Shown here: positions 34,262 through 46,270 of the stretch, piece after piece
How positions within the stretch are numbered: position 1 is the first letter of the stretch
Layout of the letters: each line of letters begins with the position of its first letter
Assembly (NCBI RefSeq): GCF_030463535.1
Contig: NC_132893.1
Coordinates: 20,134,027 to 20,198,026 of the forward strand
Origin: Salminus brasiliensis
Lineage: Eukaryota > Chordata > Actinopteri > Characiformes > Bryconidae
DNA length: 64,000 bases
Direction of reading: 5' to 3'
Position numbers and translations under genes: made by a program
Notes under the pieces: model-generated
The model's input: the letters and a program-made list of their open reading frames with translations, nothing else
What the model was told of the DNA's origin: nothing
Databases searched by the model: none

Positions 34262-34466
34262 CACAAGTGGACACGACAGTAGATAACACTACTACCTGCC
34301 GGGGAGCTACCACAGCATGTAGGACACTGGGGTTCGAATCCCGGTCTGGGTGACTATGCTGCGCTACTCCAATAAGAGTCCAAGACTCCTAACACTGCAT
34401 TGGCCTCTGTAATACGAGTAACCTTGTAAGTCGCTAAATTCCATAAATGTATATGTAAATGTAAGT
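34262..34466 (+). mobile_element. tRNA-SINE (family A), copy 2 (degenerate)
   Basis: The B box GGTTCGAATCC lies at 34331-34341, and the body (gactatgctgcgctactcca) and tail (aaccttgtaagtcgct) match the other two copies. The ctggataagagcgtcagc part of the tail is deleted. The head is diverged from about 34262 to 34285. Confidence 0.75.
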
Positions 34467-34749
34467 CACTTCCTGATGCATGCTCAATAACATGGTTTTA
34501 ACAAGAACACATCCGGGCATTTGGACTGGACTTGGATAGATGTGAGCTTTTATATGGAACAGTACTTGGGCTGCAACAGATGATGTTTCACAAGTCCACA
34601 GGAACAAAAGTATAGATAAAGACACCTGTTACACAGTGGAATCAAAATTCCATGTCTTCAATCCTTGTGCTAACACTAACACTAATCAAACAGGGGCTCC
34701 TTTAAGCAGATGTTTAAATATCTGGAAATAAAGGTAATAGATGCCCTTA

Positions 34750-35690
34750 CAGCTATGAATCTATCATGGTAAAAGTGCGACCAGGAAGACCAAGAAAACT
34801 CTTTTGCTGCTTTTGATGACGTCAAAACAGGACTCTTTGATCACAATCAGCAAAGGTTTGGAAGCTATGATTTCTCCCCAAGGGGGTATTACTAAGTCCT
34901 GACTCGGTAAGGTGATCAAACTTTTACACAGGCAATATTGATATTTTTAATCGTACATTTTTTATGTAACTGTGTGTTCGGATCTGATGAAAATTCAGTG
35001 TTTTGTTTGATTAGCTTTAGAGGTTGATGAGATCAGCAGCACCAAAAAATCTGGAAGACCTGAGAAGATGAACGCATTCTTTCCATGGTGAAAAAATACG
35101 TTCACAACATCTAGTCAAGTTAAGAATACTTTCAAGGAGGTAAGTGTATGATGCAAACTACCAGTTACACTCAAGAACAGAATAGTCACTTAGGTTAAAC
35201 TGAAGCCAATTGTAGAGAAAATTGCTTTAGACCAGAATGATCTTGAATATGGAGAAAGAAAAGCAAGAGTTCTCATCTGGAGCATCCCACAGCAACTGTC
35301 AAACATGGTGGAGGCACTGTTATGACGTGGGCTTGTATGTCTGCTAGTAGAACTGGTTCACTGGTGTTTATGAATGATGTGACATTCTGCTGATAGAGGT
35401 AGCAGAATGAAACCAAAACATACTGCAAAAGCAACCCAAGAGCTCCTTAAGTCATCAACCTCAATCCAATTGAGCAGCTTTTCACTTACTGAAACTAAAA
35501 GCAGAAGACTCACAAACAAGCAGCGAGTGAAAGGCAACTGCAGTAAAGGCCTGAGAAGGAAACTCAGCAGTTGGTGATGTGCGTGGGTTCCAGACTTCAG
35601 GCAGTCAGCATGGACAGCGAAGGACTTTCATCCAAGTATTAAAAACATTCCTTATGTTTCTAATGATGTTACTTCATGTCCAATTACTTG
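34750..35690 (+). mobile_element. Decayed Tc1-like transposon
   Basis: Recognisable pieces appear in transposase order on the + strand: a KKSGRPEKMN-like segment near 35045, a TVKHGGGTVMTWAC segment at about 35300, and an NPIEQL-like segment near 35465. Frameshifts and stops separate them, and no intact inverted repeats could be paired. It is older than the elements at 23.5 and 38.6 kb. Confidence 0.65.
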
Positions 35691-36114
35691 TGGCATCAAT
35701 GTTTTGTTCATTCCTCCTATAAAGTCAGCATTTTGGAGATATGAGATTTTGTTATTAACTGCAGTGAAATAAATGTAAATGACATCTGCGCAACGGGGTG
35801 ATTAGATTGCATACCAGGGTGCATATCAGGCAGATGAAGGTAGAACTGTGCGTGTATGTGTGGGTATATGTACTGTATATATTCTGTGTAGTACGTGCTG
35901 TAGGTTTTTCGAGCATATACTGTAAAATCTAAACTAAAAATCAACTGTTTTTGCTGCATGGCAAATCTAGTCTGATCTTATATACTGTAATCTGTTGTAT
36001 TCTAAGATGCTCTTCAAATCCCATAAGCACATCATGCTCTCGGGCCACCAAAATCAGGCTGCTACACGAGGACTGGATTCAGAGTAGCAGCGGATGAGGC
36101 TCTACATGTGTGTA

Positions 36115-36125
36115 AGAGAGAGAGA

Positions 36126-36162
<37 letters not shown>
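36115..36162. repeat. (GA)n microsatellite
   Basis: About 24 AG units with a single GGG interruption near 36129. Confidence 0.95.
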
Positions 36163-36165
<3 letters not shown>

Positions 36166-36432
36166 ATTTCTGTGCCTCAATATCTGTGTACAGTGTGAAA
36201 AGCGCGTGTGTGTAGGTGGATGTGTTCAGTTCTGTCTGTGTGTCTTTAGAGTGTGTGTCTGTGTTTTCTTTTTTCTGTGTGTGTGTGAGTGTATCTCTGT
36301 GGCAGGCAGTGTGGGTGTTTCTGCGTGGGTGGTACTCTCTGGCAAAGCTAATGTGAAGTGTTAGAGGAGCTGAAGGGAAGTGAATATAGAGGATTTTTCT
36401 TCAGCATATGTATCTATGTAGATCTCTTCTTA

Positions 36433-36435
<3 letters not shown>

Positions 36436-36473
<38 letters not shown>
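36436..36473. repeat. (TC)n microsatellite
   Basis: An uninterrupted CT array of about 18 units. Confidence 0.95.
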
Positions 36474-36476
<3 letters not shown>

Positions 36477-38586
36477 AATGCAGCTTTAAAAAAAAATCAA
36501 TACAGCCAGAAAAAAGATATTGTGCTATTAAAAGGGTCATCTTCTATTTTGTCCCCATTGAAGTCCACTTATGATGTTTGTGTGGCCTTATACACCAAAA
36601 CTCGTGGCTCATTTCACATGATCATTTTCTAACCCCTCTTTATCCCTCAGACCTGAACAGACAGCTTCGCACTGTGCCTTTAAGAAGGATATTTTGTAAA
36701 TGACCCCCATTCTAATTGACTGCCCTGTATTGTTTCCTGTATTATGTGGAACGGGCTGTTGTGTCATGGACATCTCCCTTTGATTGGACACCAATGAACC
36801 TGTTATTCCTAAAATCACACATTGCCATATAGCAAGTGAACGGTCGGTTCTTAAAGGTGAAAATCAGGGAAAATGGGCAAGTATGTGATGCTAGCGCTAA
36901 CTAACAAGAGTCAAATTGGGATGCTAGAAGACTCTCCAAAATGGCAGGCCATTGGGGTTCTTTTCTGGAATGTAGTTGTCAGAACCTAAGGTTCATTAAT
37001 GTGATCTATGGAGGCCTCACCTCACAATTTACAGGACTTGCTGGTAGAACCTAGATCAGATCTGTTGTGACGGCACAAGGGGGGCCTACTAAATATAATA
37101 TTATCTGCCGTCAGATTCTTCACAGATGCTGTGATGTTTGCTTTCAGAGTTTGTTGGTATTTAACTGACTCAGTTCTCCCCTCTACTAGTAAATTTCCCA
37201 TGCCACTGGCTGCAACACAAGCTGCACCCTGCAGCCTAACAGTTGGAGAGGTGTTCTTTTCATGAAATCCTGCACTTCTTTTTTTCTCTAAAAAAAAAAC
37301 TTTTGCTCATTGCAGCCAACAGTCAGTCCTCATTACCTGTTTCCAAAAGGCTTGCTTAGGTGTTTCTTTGAAAACCTCTGACACTGAATTTTGTGGTCCA
37401 GGCACTGGACTAGCAATCCTATGAGCAGTTCTTTCAGAATGTTTCAACTTGACCGTCCTCGCTCCAGTGCAGTTTCTTAATTAAATTATGAACTGAAGAA
37501 ACCTCTACCTGAAAAATGCTTTGTTGTCTTCTTGTAACCTTCTCCTGCTTCCTGGGCTTCAACTATTTAAATTGTCAGATTGCAAACCTCACTTAGCTTT
37601 TCACCAGGGTTTCCCACACATTTGCATGACACACATTTGTATGTTCTGCGTTATTTGTTGTGTTGTTTTTTTTTTTGCTTGTGCGAACCACGCCTTGAGA
37701 TGGAACATGAGGATATTTTTGGAGTCCGGGTCAGCTTTACTGTGGTCTGCTTGAGAAGCAATGGTGTGGTGAGTGAAGGAAGAAAGGGAGGAGACGGGCT
37801 GGAGGTGGATGTGATGTTTGTTCGACAAGGAGTTGAAATGAAAAGCGGGCGTATATAAGGGGTTTAAGGGACAGGAGGCGTTCATGGTGTGGTCCTTCTC
37901 CCAAATTTTATTTATATCTCCCCCAAGAACATCCACAAAAGTATATTTTATTTTCTTATGACGTGCCTCCTCTAAAACACATCACATTGTGACATATGTA
38001 TTTGGACATATTGTATATTCATTTGTTTTGGTCCTCACAACCATTTCACTACATGTCCTGTTTTTGTGGTGCGAGCATTCTGCAGCGGATCAGGCTGAGA
38101 AGTGTGTTACATTCTCACTGTCCTCATGTAGTGAATGTGTTACTTACCATTTGCACTGGAAATAGGCCTGAGAGGGTGGATTTGGAAATGAGAATTTCTT
38201 TGTCCTCTACATTAGAGTGATTTTAATGAGTGTGCTGGTTGTTGCCACAGTGAAACTAATGTAACAGACCTAATGAGTCGGATTATGTTAAGTTCATCTC
38301 CTGTTAGGCATTCTAATTCTAAATCAGGACCATCATGTTCTAGCTGATGTTCTGTGTCATTGCTCACACAGTACTTACATCCTCGAGGGTCAGAATCAAA
38401 ACATAGAAAAGAAACAATCTCTTAAGCAGAAAAGATGCTTGAGAATAATAGTGAAATTTAGAGTGTTCATCTGTCCCAAATAACACTAGTGTATCACTGA
38501 CAATTTTACATGTTAAATACCTTAGAAATAAAGGTACCAAAAATGACTCTTTAAATCCTACAATGGATTTTTGTATATTAGATGTA

Positions 38587-40149
38587 CAGTGTGTGCAGAA
38601 TTATTAGGCAAGTTGTATTTGAGAGGATTCTTTTTATTATTGAACAACAACTATGTTCTCAATCAACCCAAAAGACTCATAAATATCAAAGCTTAATATT
38701 TTTAGAAGTTGGAGTGGTTTTTTTTTAGATTTGGCGGAGGATCTTAGGAGGATATCTGTTTGTGCAGGTAACTATTACTGTGCAGAATTATTAGGCAACT
38801 TAATAAAAAAACAAATATATACACATCTCACTTGTTTATTTTCACCAGGTAAACCAATATAACACCACAACATTTAGAAATAAACATTTCTGACATTCAA
38901 AAACAAAAACAAAAAATCAGCGACCAATATAGCCACCTTTCTTTACCATGACACTCAAAAGCCTTCCATCCATAGATTCTGTCAGTTGCTTGATCTGTTT
39001 ATGATCAACATTGCGTGCAGCAGACACCACAGCCTCCCAGACACTGTTCAGAGAGGTGGACTGTTTTCCCTCCCTGTAGATCTCACATTTTATGAGGAAC
39101 CACAGGTTCTCTATGGGGTTCAGTTCAGGTGAACAAGGGGGCCATGTCATCATTTTTTCTTCTTTTAGACCCTTACTGGCCAGCCACGCTGTGGAGTATT
39201 TGGATGCATGTGATGGAGCATTGTCCTGCATGAAAATCATGTTTTTCTTGAATGATACCGACTTCTTTCTGTACCACTGCTTGAAGAAGGTGTCTTCCAG
39301 AAACTGGCAGTAGGTCTGGGAGTTGAGCTTCACTCCATCCTCAACCCGAAAAGGTCCCACAAGTTCATCTTTGATGATACCAGCCCATACCAGTACCCTA
39401 CCTCCACCTTGCTGGCGTCTGAGTCGGAGTGGAGCTCTCTGCTCTTTACTGATCCAGCCTCGGGCCCATCCATCTGGCCCATCAGGAGTCACTCGCATTT
39501 CATCAGTCCATAAAACCTTAGAAAAATCAGTCTTAAGATATTTCTTGACCCAGTCTTGACGTTTTATCTTATGTTTCTTGTTCAAAGGTGGTCATTTTTC
39601 AGCCTTCCTTACCTTGGCCATGTCCCTGAGTATCGCACACCTTGTGCTTTTTGATACTCCAGTAACATTGCAGCTCTGAAATGTGGCAAAACTGGTGGCA
39701 AATGGCATCTTGGCAGCTTCACGCTTGATTTTCCTCAATTCATGGGCAGTTATTTTGCACCTTTTTTTCAACACGTTTCTTGCGACCCTGTTGGCTATTT
39801 GCCATGAAACGCTTGATTGTTCGGTGATCACGCTTCAAAAGTTTGGCAATTTCAAGACTGCTGCATCCCTCTGCAAGACATCTCACAATTTTTGACTTTT
39901 CAGAGTCCGTCAAATCTCTCTTCTGACCCATTTTGCCAAAGGAAAGGAAGTTGCCTAATAATTAAGCACACCTTATATAGGGTGTTGATGTCATTATACC
40001 ACACCCCTTCTCATTACAGAGACGCACATCACCTGATTTACCTGATTGGTAGTTGGCTTTCAAGCCTATAGAGCTTGGAGTAGGACAACATGTATAAAAA
40101 GGATGATGTGATCAAAATACTCATTTGCCTAATAATTCTGCACATAGTG
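38587..40149 (-). mobile_element. Near-complete Tc1/mariner transposon, DD37E type
   Basis: The 1,563-bp element is flanked by TA at 38585-38586 and 40150-40151. Both outer ends carry GTGCAGAATTATTAGGCAA in inverted orientation (left about 38594; right, reverse strand, about 40142). An inner copy of nearly the same word sits ~190 bp inside each end (left about 38780; right about 39950-39970, where AG has become TT), giving an IR/DR layout like that of Sleeping Beauty-class elements. The - strand transposase fills the middle. Sharp ends and low decay suggest a recent insertion. Confidence 0.88.
38917..39931 (-). pseudogene. DD37E Tc1/mariner transposase, two lesions
   Basis: The frame starts with ATG at 39931 (MGQKRDLTDSEKSKIV) and encodes an N-terminal helix-turn-helix (SSLEIAKLLKRDHRTIKRF), then the catalytic core. 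Catalytic motifs are VLWTDE (first Asp), FMQDNAPSHAS (second Asp) and SPELNPIENLW (Glu). There are 37 residues between the second Asp and the Glu, not the 34 of classic Tc1. It ends GGYIGR plus stop at 38917. About 338 codons in total, normal for the family. Two defects are visible: a frame change at an A-run near 39770, and an in-frame TGA at 39592-39594 just before NKKHKIKRQDW. The rest is uninterrupted, so loss of function looks recent. Confidence 0.88.
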
Positions 40150-40151
40150 TA

Positions 40152-42355
40152 TGGGTATGAATATTATTTACAGAATATTACTTAATAGTACAATAGAACT
40201 CAACTGTGCAGATTACAGCCATACATGTCAATTTACACTTATTGTTTACCTTTATTGTTTAAAGAAAAAATAACAATATATGTGAAATGTTGTATTTGCC
40301 ATCCACAGCTCTTTTTTTTAAAGCCCATAGTATCATTAAGCTATTAATTACAACCATATTAAGCTATTTACCATGTGAATGCACTATATGAGCTGCAGAC
40401 CCTTTTGATATGTAAATAGTAAGGATGTGATATTGGTTAGTGTGATAGCATAGCATTGCATACCCTAGCATTGCTTTCAGACCTGTAACAAGAACAATGG
40501 CATTATTTTTTGTTAATAATCGTAAGTATTACAGGTTAGTGTTGCTGTCCTCTCTGTGTCCTCTCAGTGCAGCGTTTGGTTAGCTTATAAAAAGATTGCA
40601 GTATGGTCTCAAAGGATTAGCTTTTAGCCTGGCACCCAGGTTTCACCGGCTCTCTCATGTCCCTCATGGCTCTCCTTGATCCGTGATTGTCTGCAGACTT
40701 CTTACAGACCTCATCACAGCTAACACCACACACCTACTTGTAGCAGTTGTTCCTCAGTTCAGCCTTTTTCAAAACAATGCTTCACCTAGTCAGCTAGCGT
40801 AAACTTAAAGATTACGGCAAGATGACATTTTTTTTTTTTTGTACAGTGATGAATTTTGCTATGGTGAGACACTTAAACATACTTACAGATACTTTCCTGA
40901 GCATATTGTGGATAACATCAGAGCTTGGAGCGTATTTAAATGTAAAGAATCTGTCATTACTGGTGCACGAGTCCAACATTTTTTAGAAATATTGTGTATT
41001 GTGAAAATGTCTTTAAATATTGTGATTAAGCACCGTGTAAAGTGCTGTGTCTAATAGGAATATCATGTCAGTCAAATTTGATATTTCAACTGAAATTTGA
41101 GAAATAACTTCCTGGCTGAATAATTCTACCATATTGCTCATCACTCCTACGTAAGCATTGAGCTTTGCTTCCTCTTTCTCCTGCAGTAGCCTTTGCATTT
41201 ACCTTTCGCTGGTGGGCTTGGTGTATGTGCATTTTGGGGTTGTATATTCCATGGGTTTTGCTTTTCAAACAGGAGAAAACAGCGATTGAGGTTCACAATA
41301 TGTCACTTCCATGCACAGAACTCTCTCTAATGATCTATGCCAGTAGCTGCCAGCATCAGATTTAAACCTTGTTTATATTATATATATATTATAATATTTA
41401 TATTCAGTAGCGTTTAAGTTTAGAGGTATTTTTTTTGGATCCTAGCCGATACAAACTAGCTAAGGATATTTAGAATAAACAGTCAAACTTTCAAACTGCA
41501 CAGCTGACAAAAGCTCAGCATCTGATCATGACATGAAGTAGCTACAAACATTAGACATTATCAAATGGTTGGAAATATAAAATATCCAAAAAGCATTCAG
41601 ACATATCTTCAGGATGAGAGCGACATGTCATAAGGAATTATGTGAGGCTCGGCCCCAGTGCTACAATAGACCTCTTCAGTTGTGTCCATATTTTGTGGTT
41701 GGCGGCATGCCCACATTAGGTACTCTGGGTATAAACTGAGTTTCTTTTTTCTATATGCTAATATACTTCAGAAACCTTTCACTTTCCCAGTATGATTCGA
41801 AAAGATCCAGCTGTTTGACAAGAAGCCGGAGTTTCAGCCGGAGGTTTACAGCAGTTTCTTTCAGTGTAAAGTCAAGCCAAGGACCATTTATCAACCTTAA
41901 TATGTTCCTTTTCCCCTGACTTTCTGTCTTTATGTGCAAATCCCAGTGTTGTCTCTCTTTTCATAGCCTTAGCTGTGCTATATGCCTCTGTGTGCACTCT
42001 AATGGGTCTCATATGACTGGCAGAAGACTGTTTACCGGGTAACCTGTGGTGAACTTGGCAGAGTCAAATCTGATTCCTGAAAGAAAAAAAGCAGGGTAGA
42101 GTCATGTGGATGCTAATGGGATGCTATGGGTCTCTGATCAGGGAATACTTCACCTCAGCCATAAACAAGAATCTTACATGTCCACACAGTAGAATGTGGT
42201 TGTGCAATTTGTGAGGAGAGCATGGATATAACTGTCTTACAGGATTGGTGATTTTAATGCTACTGTGGAATGGCACCCTGATTCAAATTTCTATAAATGT
42301 GAATACTTAGGTGACTGGAAGATGAATCTGGTCATCCACGTGCATAATGTTTTAA
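40152..42355. other. Intergenic DNA, nothing recognised
   Basis: A/T-rich unique-looking sequence without a supported gene or element. A short TA-rich stretch occurs near 41380-41400. Confidence 0.5.
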
Positions 42356-42369
42356 AATTAGTGTAATAT

Positions 42370-42560
42370 TTGTTTGCACAATTTGTGAGTGCAAAAGGTT
42401 TGGACACCCCAAAGGATTTGAGCTCTCATAACTTTTACTAAGGTCTCAAAACATTGTCACTTTGTTAGGGCTATAGGTTACTTACAGATCGTTAGGAAAG
42501 GCCAGATGATGTACATTTCAAAGCCTTATAAATACTTTTCAACCCTTGGCCCAACAATTA
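42370..42560. mobile_element. Tc1-like 5'-end fragment
   Basis: Words such as aaaggtttggacaccccaaa, ggatttgagctctcataact and aggaaaggccagatgatgta resemble the 5' untranslated part of a Tc1-like fish element. No matching right end was found nearby. Confidence 0.4.
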
Positions 42561-42656
42561 GCAGCCATGGGCATGAGACTTTTGCTTGGTGTGCATTTTT
42601 AATTTCTCATATTTGGGATTAGTAGGACCTAACAAGTATAAAAACTGTCCTCATAT

Positions 42657-42853
42657 GAGTCGAAAGGGTCAAAGTTTGAAAAAATGAAGTATCATGGTGC
42701 AGAGAAGCAGAACTGTAATGAGGATACAGGGTCTCAAGAGGTTAAAATAATCAATGCCCACAAAGATAGCAGAGCATTTTGTATTTAGCCATTTTTTCAT
42801 TGCGCAATGTTATTAAGAAATAGCAGCTAACAGGAACCTTGAAGGTCAACTTT
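42657..42853 (+). repeat. Local duplication, left arm
   Basis: This ~200-bp segment (gggtcaaagtttgaaaaaat, tatcatggtgcagagaagca, ttgcgcaatgttattaagaa) is nearly repeated at 43056-43281. The right arm carries two extra short stretches (tgtccccatatg and gcatgagaagaatataaga). Between the arms lies a different repeat (42858-43050). Confidence 0.8.
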
Positions 42854-42857
42854 CAAA

Positions 42858-43050
42858 GCAAGTCAATGTAGTTTTGGGTCATTTCTATTGGTAAATTCAT
42901 TATGGAATGGTCAAACCACCTGACACAAGCCAAAGAAAAATATATGGAAAAACATATGAGGCTTTTGCAGGACAGCGACAATATAATTGTGTTTTGTACA
43001 TAAATCGTCCCTGCCGTAAAACAATGACTGTAGAAAATACGCAAAAACAC
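42858..43050 (+). repeat. Dispersed repeat, copy 1
   Basis: About 190 bp closely match 46066-46270: attggtaaattcattatgga, gacacaagccaaagaaaaa, tatgaggcttttgcag and gtaaaacaatgactgtagaa. It lies between two direct copies of another segment. The family is unknown, with no inverted ends seen. Confidence 0.75.
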
Positions 43051-43055
43051 AACTT

Positions 43056-43281
43056 TGAGTCCAAAGGGTCAAAGTTTTTAAAAATGAAAAGTATCATGGT
43101 GCAGAGAAGCAGAACTGTAATGTCCCCATATGAGGATGCAGGGTCTCAAGAGGTTAAAATAATCAATGCCCACAAAGCATGAGAAGAATATAAGAAGATA
43201 GCAGAGCATTTTTTATTTTGCCATTTTCTCATTGCGCAATGTTATTAAGAAATAGCAGCTAACAGGAACCTTGGAGGTCAT
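43056..43281 (+). repeat. Local duplication, right arm
   Basis: This is the direct copy of 42657-42853, about 400 bp downstream. It appears to be the longer, perhaps ancestral, form, since it contains two stretches absent from the left arm. Confidence 0.8.
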
Positions 43282-45091
43282 ATTGAGGTCTGGAACACCA
43301 AGGAAACATTCAGAGGATTGCTAGACAGTCAAATCAAAACCCCATGTAACTGCAAAAAGAAAATTTAGCAGACTGTAGAGTGATGGTGCACATTTCTACT
43401 GTGCAGCAAAGGAGCAAACTCTACTCACATTGATTACATTTGATTATCTTTCAATATTAGAGAATTTACACATTTATCATCAGTTAATGAACTCTCTATA
43501 CACACTGTTTTCAAGCTAAAAGGTCTGAGGTGAAATAAGCGATAGAACAGACAGCAATATTAGCTGGGTGAAAATATTATGCTACGCATTTGTTGGTTTG
43601 TCTTTGACAGCCCTTTTCATCATTTTTTGATGACAGCTTGACATATGTATATTATGTCTACAATACCTTTTATAATATATTCACATGTATATTTGTCCAT
43701 ATCTCTATTTTCTCTGTATACTGAATCTATTGTACACTTGTTGCTAATTGCAGTTCTGGTTAGATGCCAAAACTGCATTCCGTTTCCTTGTACTTGTACA
43801 TGTGTAATGACAATAAAGTCGAATCTCCGCATAGCTCCAGTGTAATACTAAAGAAGCAAACATAATACACTAAACAGGTCTTGGATAATTGCCTACATTT
43901 GTGGTAACTGTGAAAGCTGTAACTATGTACAGGTTGTCAGAAAGACTAGGCAGATCTTGCAGAAGCTGCAACCTTCAGAGAAAACAAGCTTTTATACATC
44001 TGTGCTCAGCAGTTGTCATGGAGATACCAGAGGACTTGGGCAGAATATGAGTAATATGCTAAAAAACACAGCGCAATTCCACCAACATACTGCTGTCAAC
44101 TCTTCCTTCCATTCCCACAAGAGCTTCTCTGCTTGTGTTGATGTACAAAAGCAAGTTCAGCATGTTCTTCTGCACTGTTCCATATTCAGAAGCATCACAT
44201 TGAAAGCTATACAAATCTATACCCCGAACCCTTTCCTGACTGTACCATATAACGAGACCCGACTAGATTCTGTCTGTGTCAATTCAGAAGCCATATTACA
44301 AAGACAAAAAATCTGAGACAAATTTTTTGTTCAAAACATATTTTCTTATATATGATATTTCTTACTTCTAACCCCCCCCCCAAATAAAAACTGTGTACAT
44401 ATTGCAAATATACAGCATTAATAAACACAGTGTCTTATTAGAAAACACATTTGTTTAATTTTTGGCAGATTAGAACAGGTCAGGCCACATTTAGCATCCC
44501 AAAATAAAACCAAAAGCCACTTTTTTACACGTTTCCTCCACTTCAAAACCATGTAACACCTTACGCCGAGCATTCTGTTTGCTCCTACAAAGTCCCAGAC
44601 ATTCCTAATGGTGTGGTTCCTAATTATATAACACCTCCCATGCAGACAACAATGGGCTAATATCAAATACGAAGTGCAACGTGTTGGCGCCCAGCGAGGC
44701 TACGAAGCAGAGAGGAATTCAGATCAATATCCATGTTAAAATATCCCAACAAAAGTGAGTGCTGAAGAGAGGATTCATGGGAGATTTATATAATGTCAGT
44801 GAGTCAGACAGTGAATCACTGCGGAGGGTGAGGGAGAAAGAGTGAGCAAGAGCGCAAAAGAAAGAGAGATAGAAGAGAGCAGAAAATAGATGGAAACGAG
44901 TGGTGGAGGGAGAGGGAGAGGGAGAGGGAGGGCAAAAACCAGCGGCGATTGGGGATTAAGTTGGCATATTTACTCATATGCTCATGTTTGTCGTTTGCGT
45001 CTGTGTTTTCTTGCTTCATCATAGAGATTAAGACCTCATCTAACCTCCTGTAACTGAAGGTAAAAGAATAAAAACCTGACAGATTGTGGTT
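43282..45091. other. Intergenic DNA, no gene recognised
   Basis: Contains an open frame at 43957-44316 (+, 119 codons) with no recognisable domain, a C-run near 44373, and purine-rich text with an imperfect gggaga tandem at 44905-44930. None is supported as a gene. Confidence 0.45.
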
Positions 45092-45312
45092 GGTGTGGCG
45101 CAACAGATAACACCACTACTGGCCAGTAAGCTACCACACCATGTGAGACACTGGGGTTCGATTCCCAGTTTGGGTGGCTATGCTGCGCTACACCAATAAG
45201 AGTCCCTGGGCAAGACTCTTAACACTACGTTGGCCCACCTCTGTAATATGAGTAACCTTGTAAGTCGCTCTGGATAAGAACGTCAGCTAAATGCAGATAA
45301 TGAAAATGTTAA
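45092..45312 (+). mobile_element. tRNA-SINE (family A), copy 3 (most complete)
   Basis: This is the best preserved of three copies: head ggttggtgtggcgcaacaga, B box GGTTCGATTCC at 45155-45165, body ggctatgctgcgctacacca and ccctgggcaagactcttaac, tail tcgctctggataagaacgtc then ataatgaaaatg. Confidence 0.87.
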
Positions 45313-46065
45313 AAGTTGGCTGAAATTTATGAAGCCTTGTAAATGACCTAATGCTCATCACAGCATTAATGCATTTAAACATGTGTGAGCTGCACTGAAG
45401 ATCTACTGTCCTGAGCGGCCTGTGTGTGTCTTGCCTGTGTTCAGGAATTATCTGAAGGCAGAATAAGCAATATGAAGTAAGGGGTGTTTTTTTGTTGTTT
45501 TTGTGGTCATAATAAGTTATGTATTAATATGCCATTCGGAGAATACTGTGGATACCGTCAGCACTTGAAAAAAAAGTCTTAATGCATGCTTCATTAAGAG
45601 TATAAATTAGTCATGTTTAATTGGCTTTAGTGCAGCACAGTATGTAATATACAAAAATCCATGTACTTTTAGTTTTTGATGGCACAGCCTCATGCTGTTT
45701 TGTCTGATAAAACTTATCAAGAAAAGACAGTGATGAGTGTTATGTATTGGCAAATCAGCTTCAAGTATCGCAATATTTTGGCCATATTGCCCACTCTACT
45801 ATCAAGGCCACAAGTCTGGAAGCAATGGGAATAAAAAAAAATGTATAAAGGCACAAATAGAAAGGATAACATACAGTAAGTAGTATGTTATGTATAATTC
45901 TGTTAGCAATTACAATGCTAATTGATATTTATCAGATTGTAAGATTTAATATATATAGAAGTCCTAAAATAAAAAATAAAACAAATCTCCAAAACTGCAA
46001 CTTTTACAGAAGGAAAAAACCCTCCAACCCTCAAAACTCAATGCAAAAAAGATTTTATTCCACGA
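45313..46065. other. Intergenic DNA, nothing recognised
   Basis: A/T-rich text without a supported gene, RNA or mobile element. Confidence 0.5.
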
Positions 46066-46270
46066 CATTTTGGGTTTTCGGTCATTTCCATTGGTAAATT
46101 CATTATGGAATGGTCATACCACTTGACACAAGCCAAAGAAAAACTGTCCGAAAAATATATGGAAAAAGATATGAGGCTTTTGCAGCACAGCGACAATATA
46201 ATTGTGTTGTTTTGTACAAAAATTGTCCTTGACCGTAAAACAATGACTGTAGAAAATACAGAAGATAAAA
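46066..46270 (+). repeat. Dispersed repeat, copy 2
   Basis: This is the relative of 42858-43050, with a small insertion (ctgtccga) and otherwise ~90% similar by eye. It starts at ttttgggttttcggtcattt and ends near gactgtagaaaata. Confidence 0.75.

Larger units (their letters stand above)
35691..38586. other. Intergenic DNA with GA and TC microsatellites
   Basis: Contains a (GA)n array at 36115-36162, GT-rich text at 36200-36300 and a (TC)n array at 36436-36473. Otherwise I recognise no gene or element. Open frames at 37580-37936 on both strands overlap each other and have no recognisable domain. Confidence 0.5.

Noticed and set aside
33910-34353. Open frame of 147 codons (+) with a 100-codon frame opposite
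   Set aside because: It falls in a compositionally biased dispersed repeat and runs into a tRNA-SINE; both frames are by-products.
37580-37936. Overlapping open frames of 92-111 codons on both strands
   Set aside because: No recognisable domain, no splice context, and mutual overlap on opposite strands point to chance.
43957-44316. Open frame of 119 codons on the + strand
   Set aside because: Composition is unlike a conserved protein, with no family resemblance, promoter or neighbouring exon.
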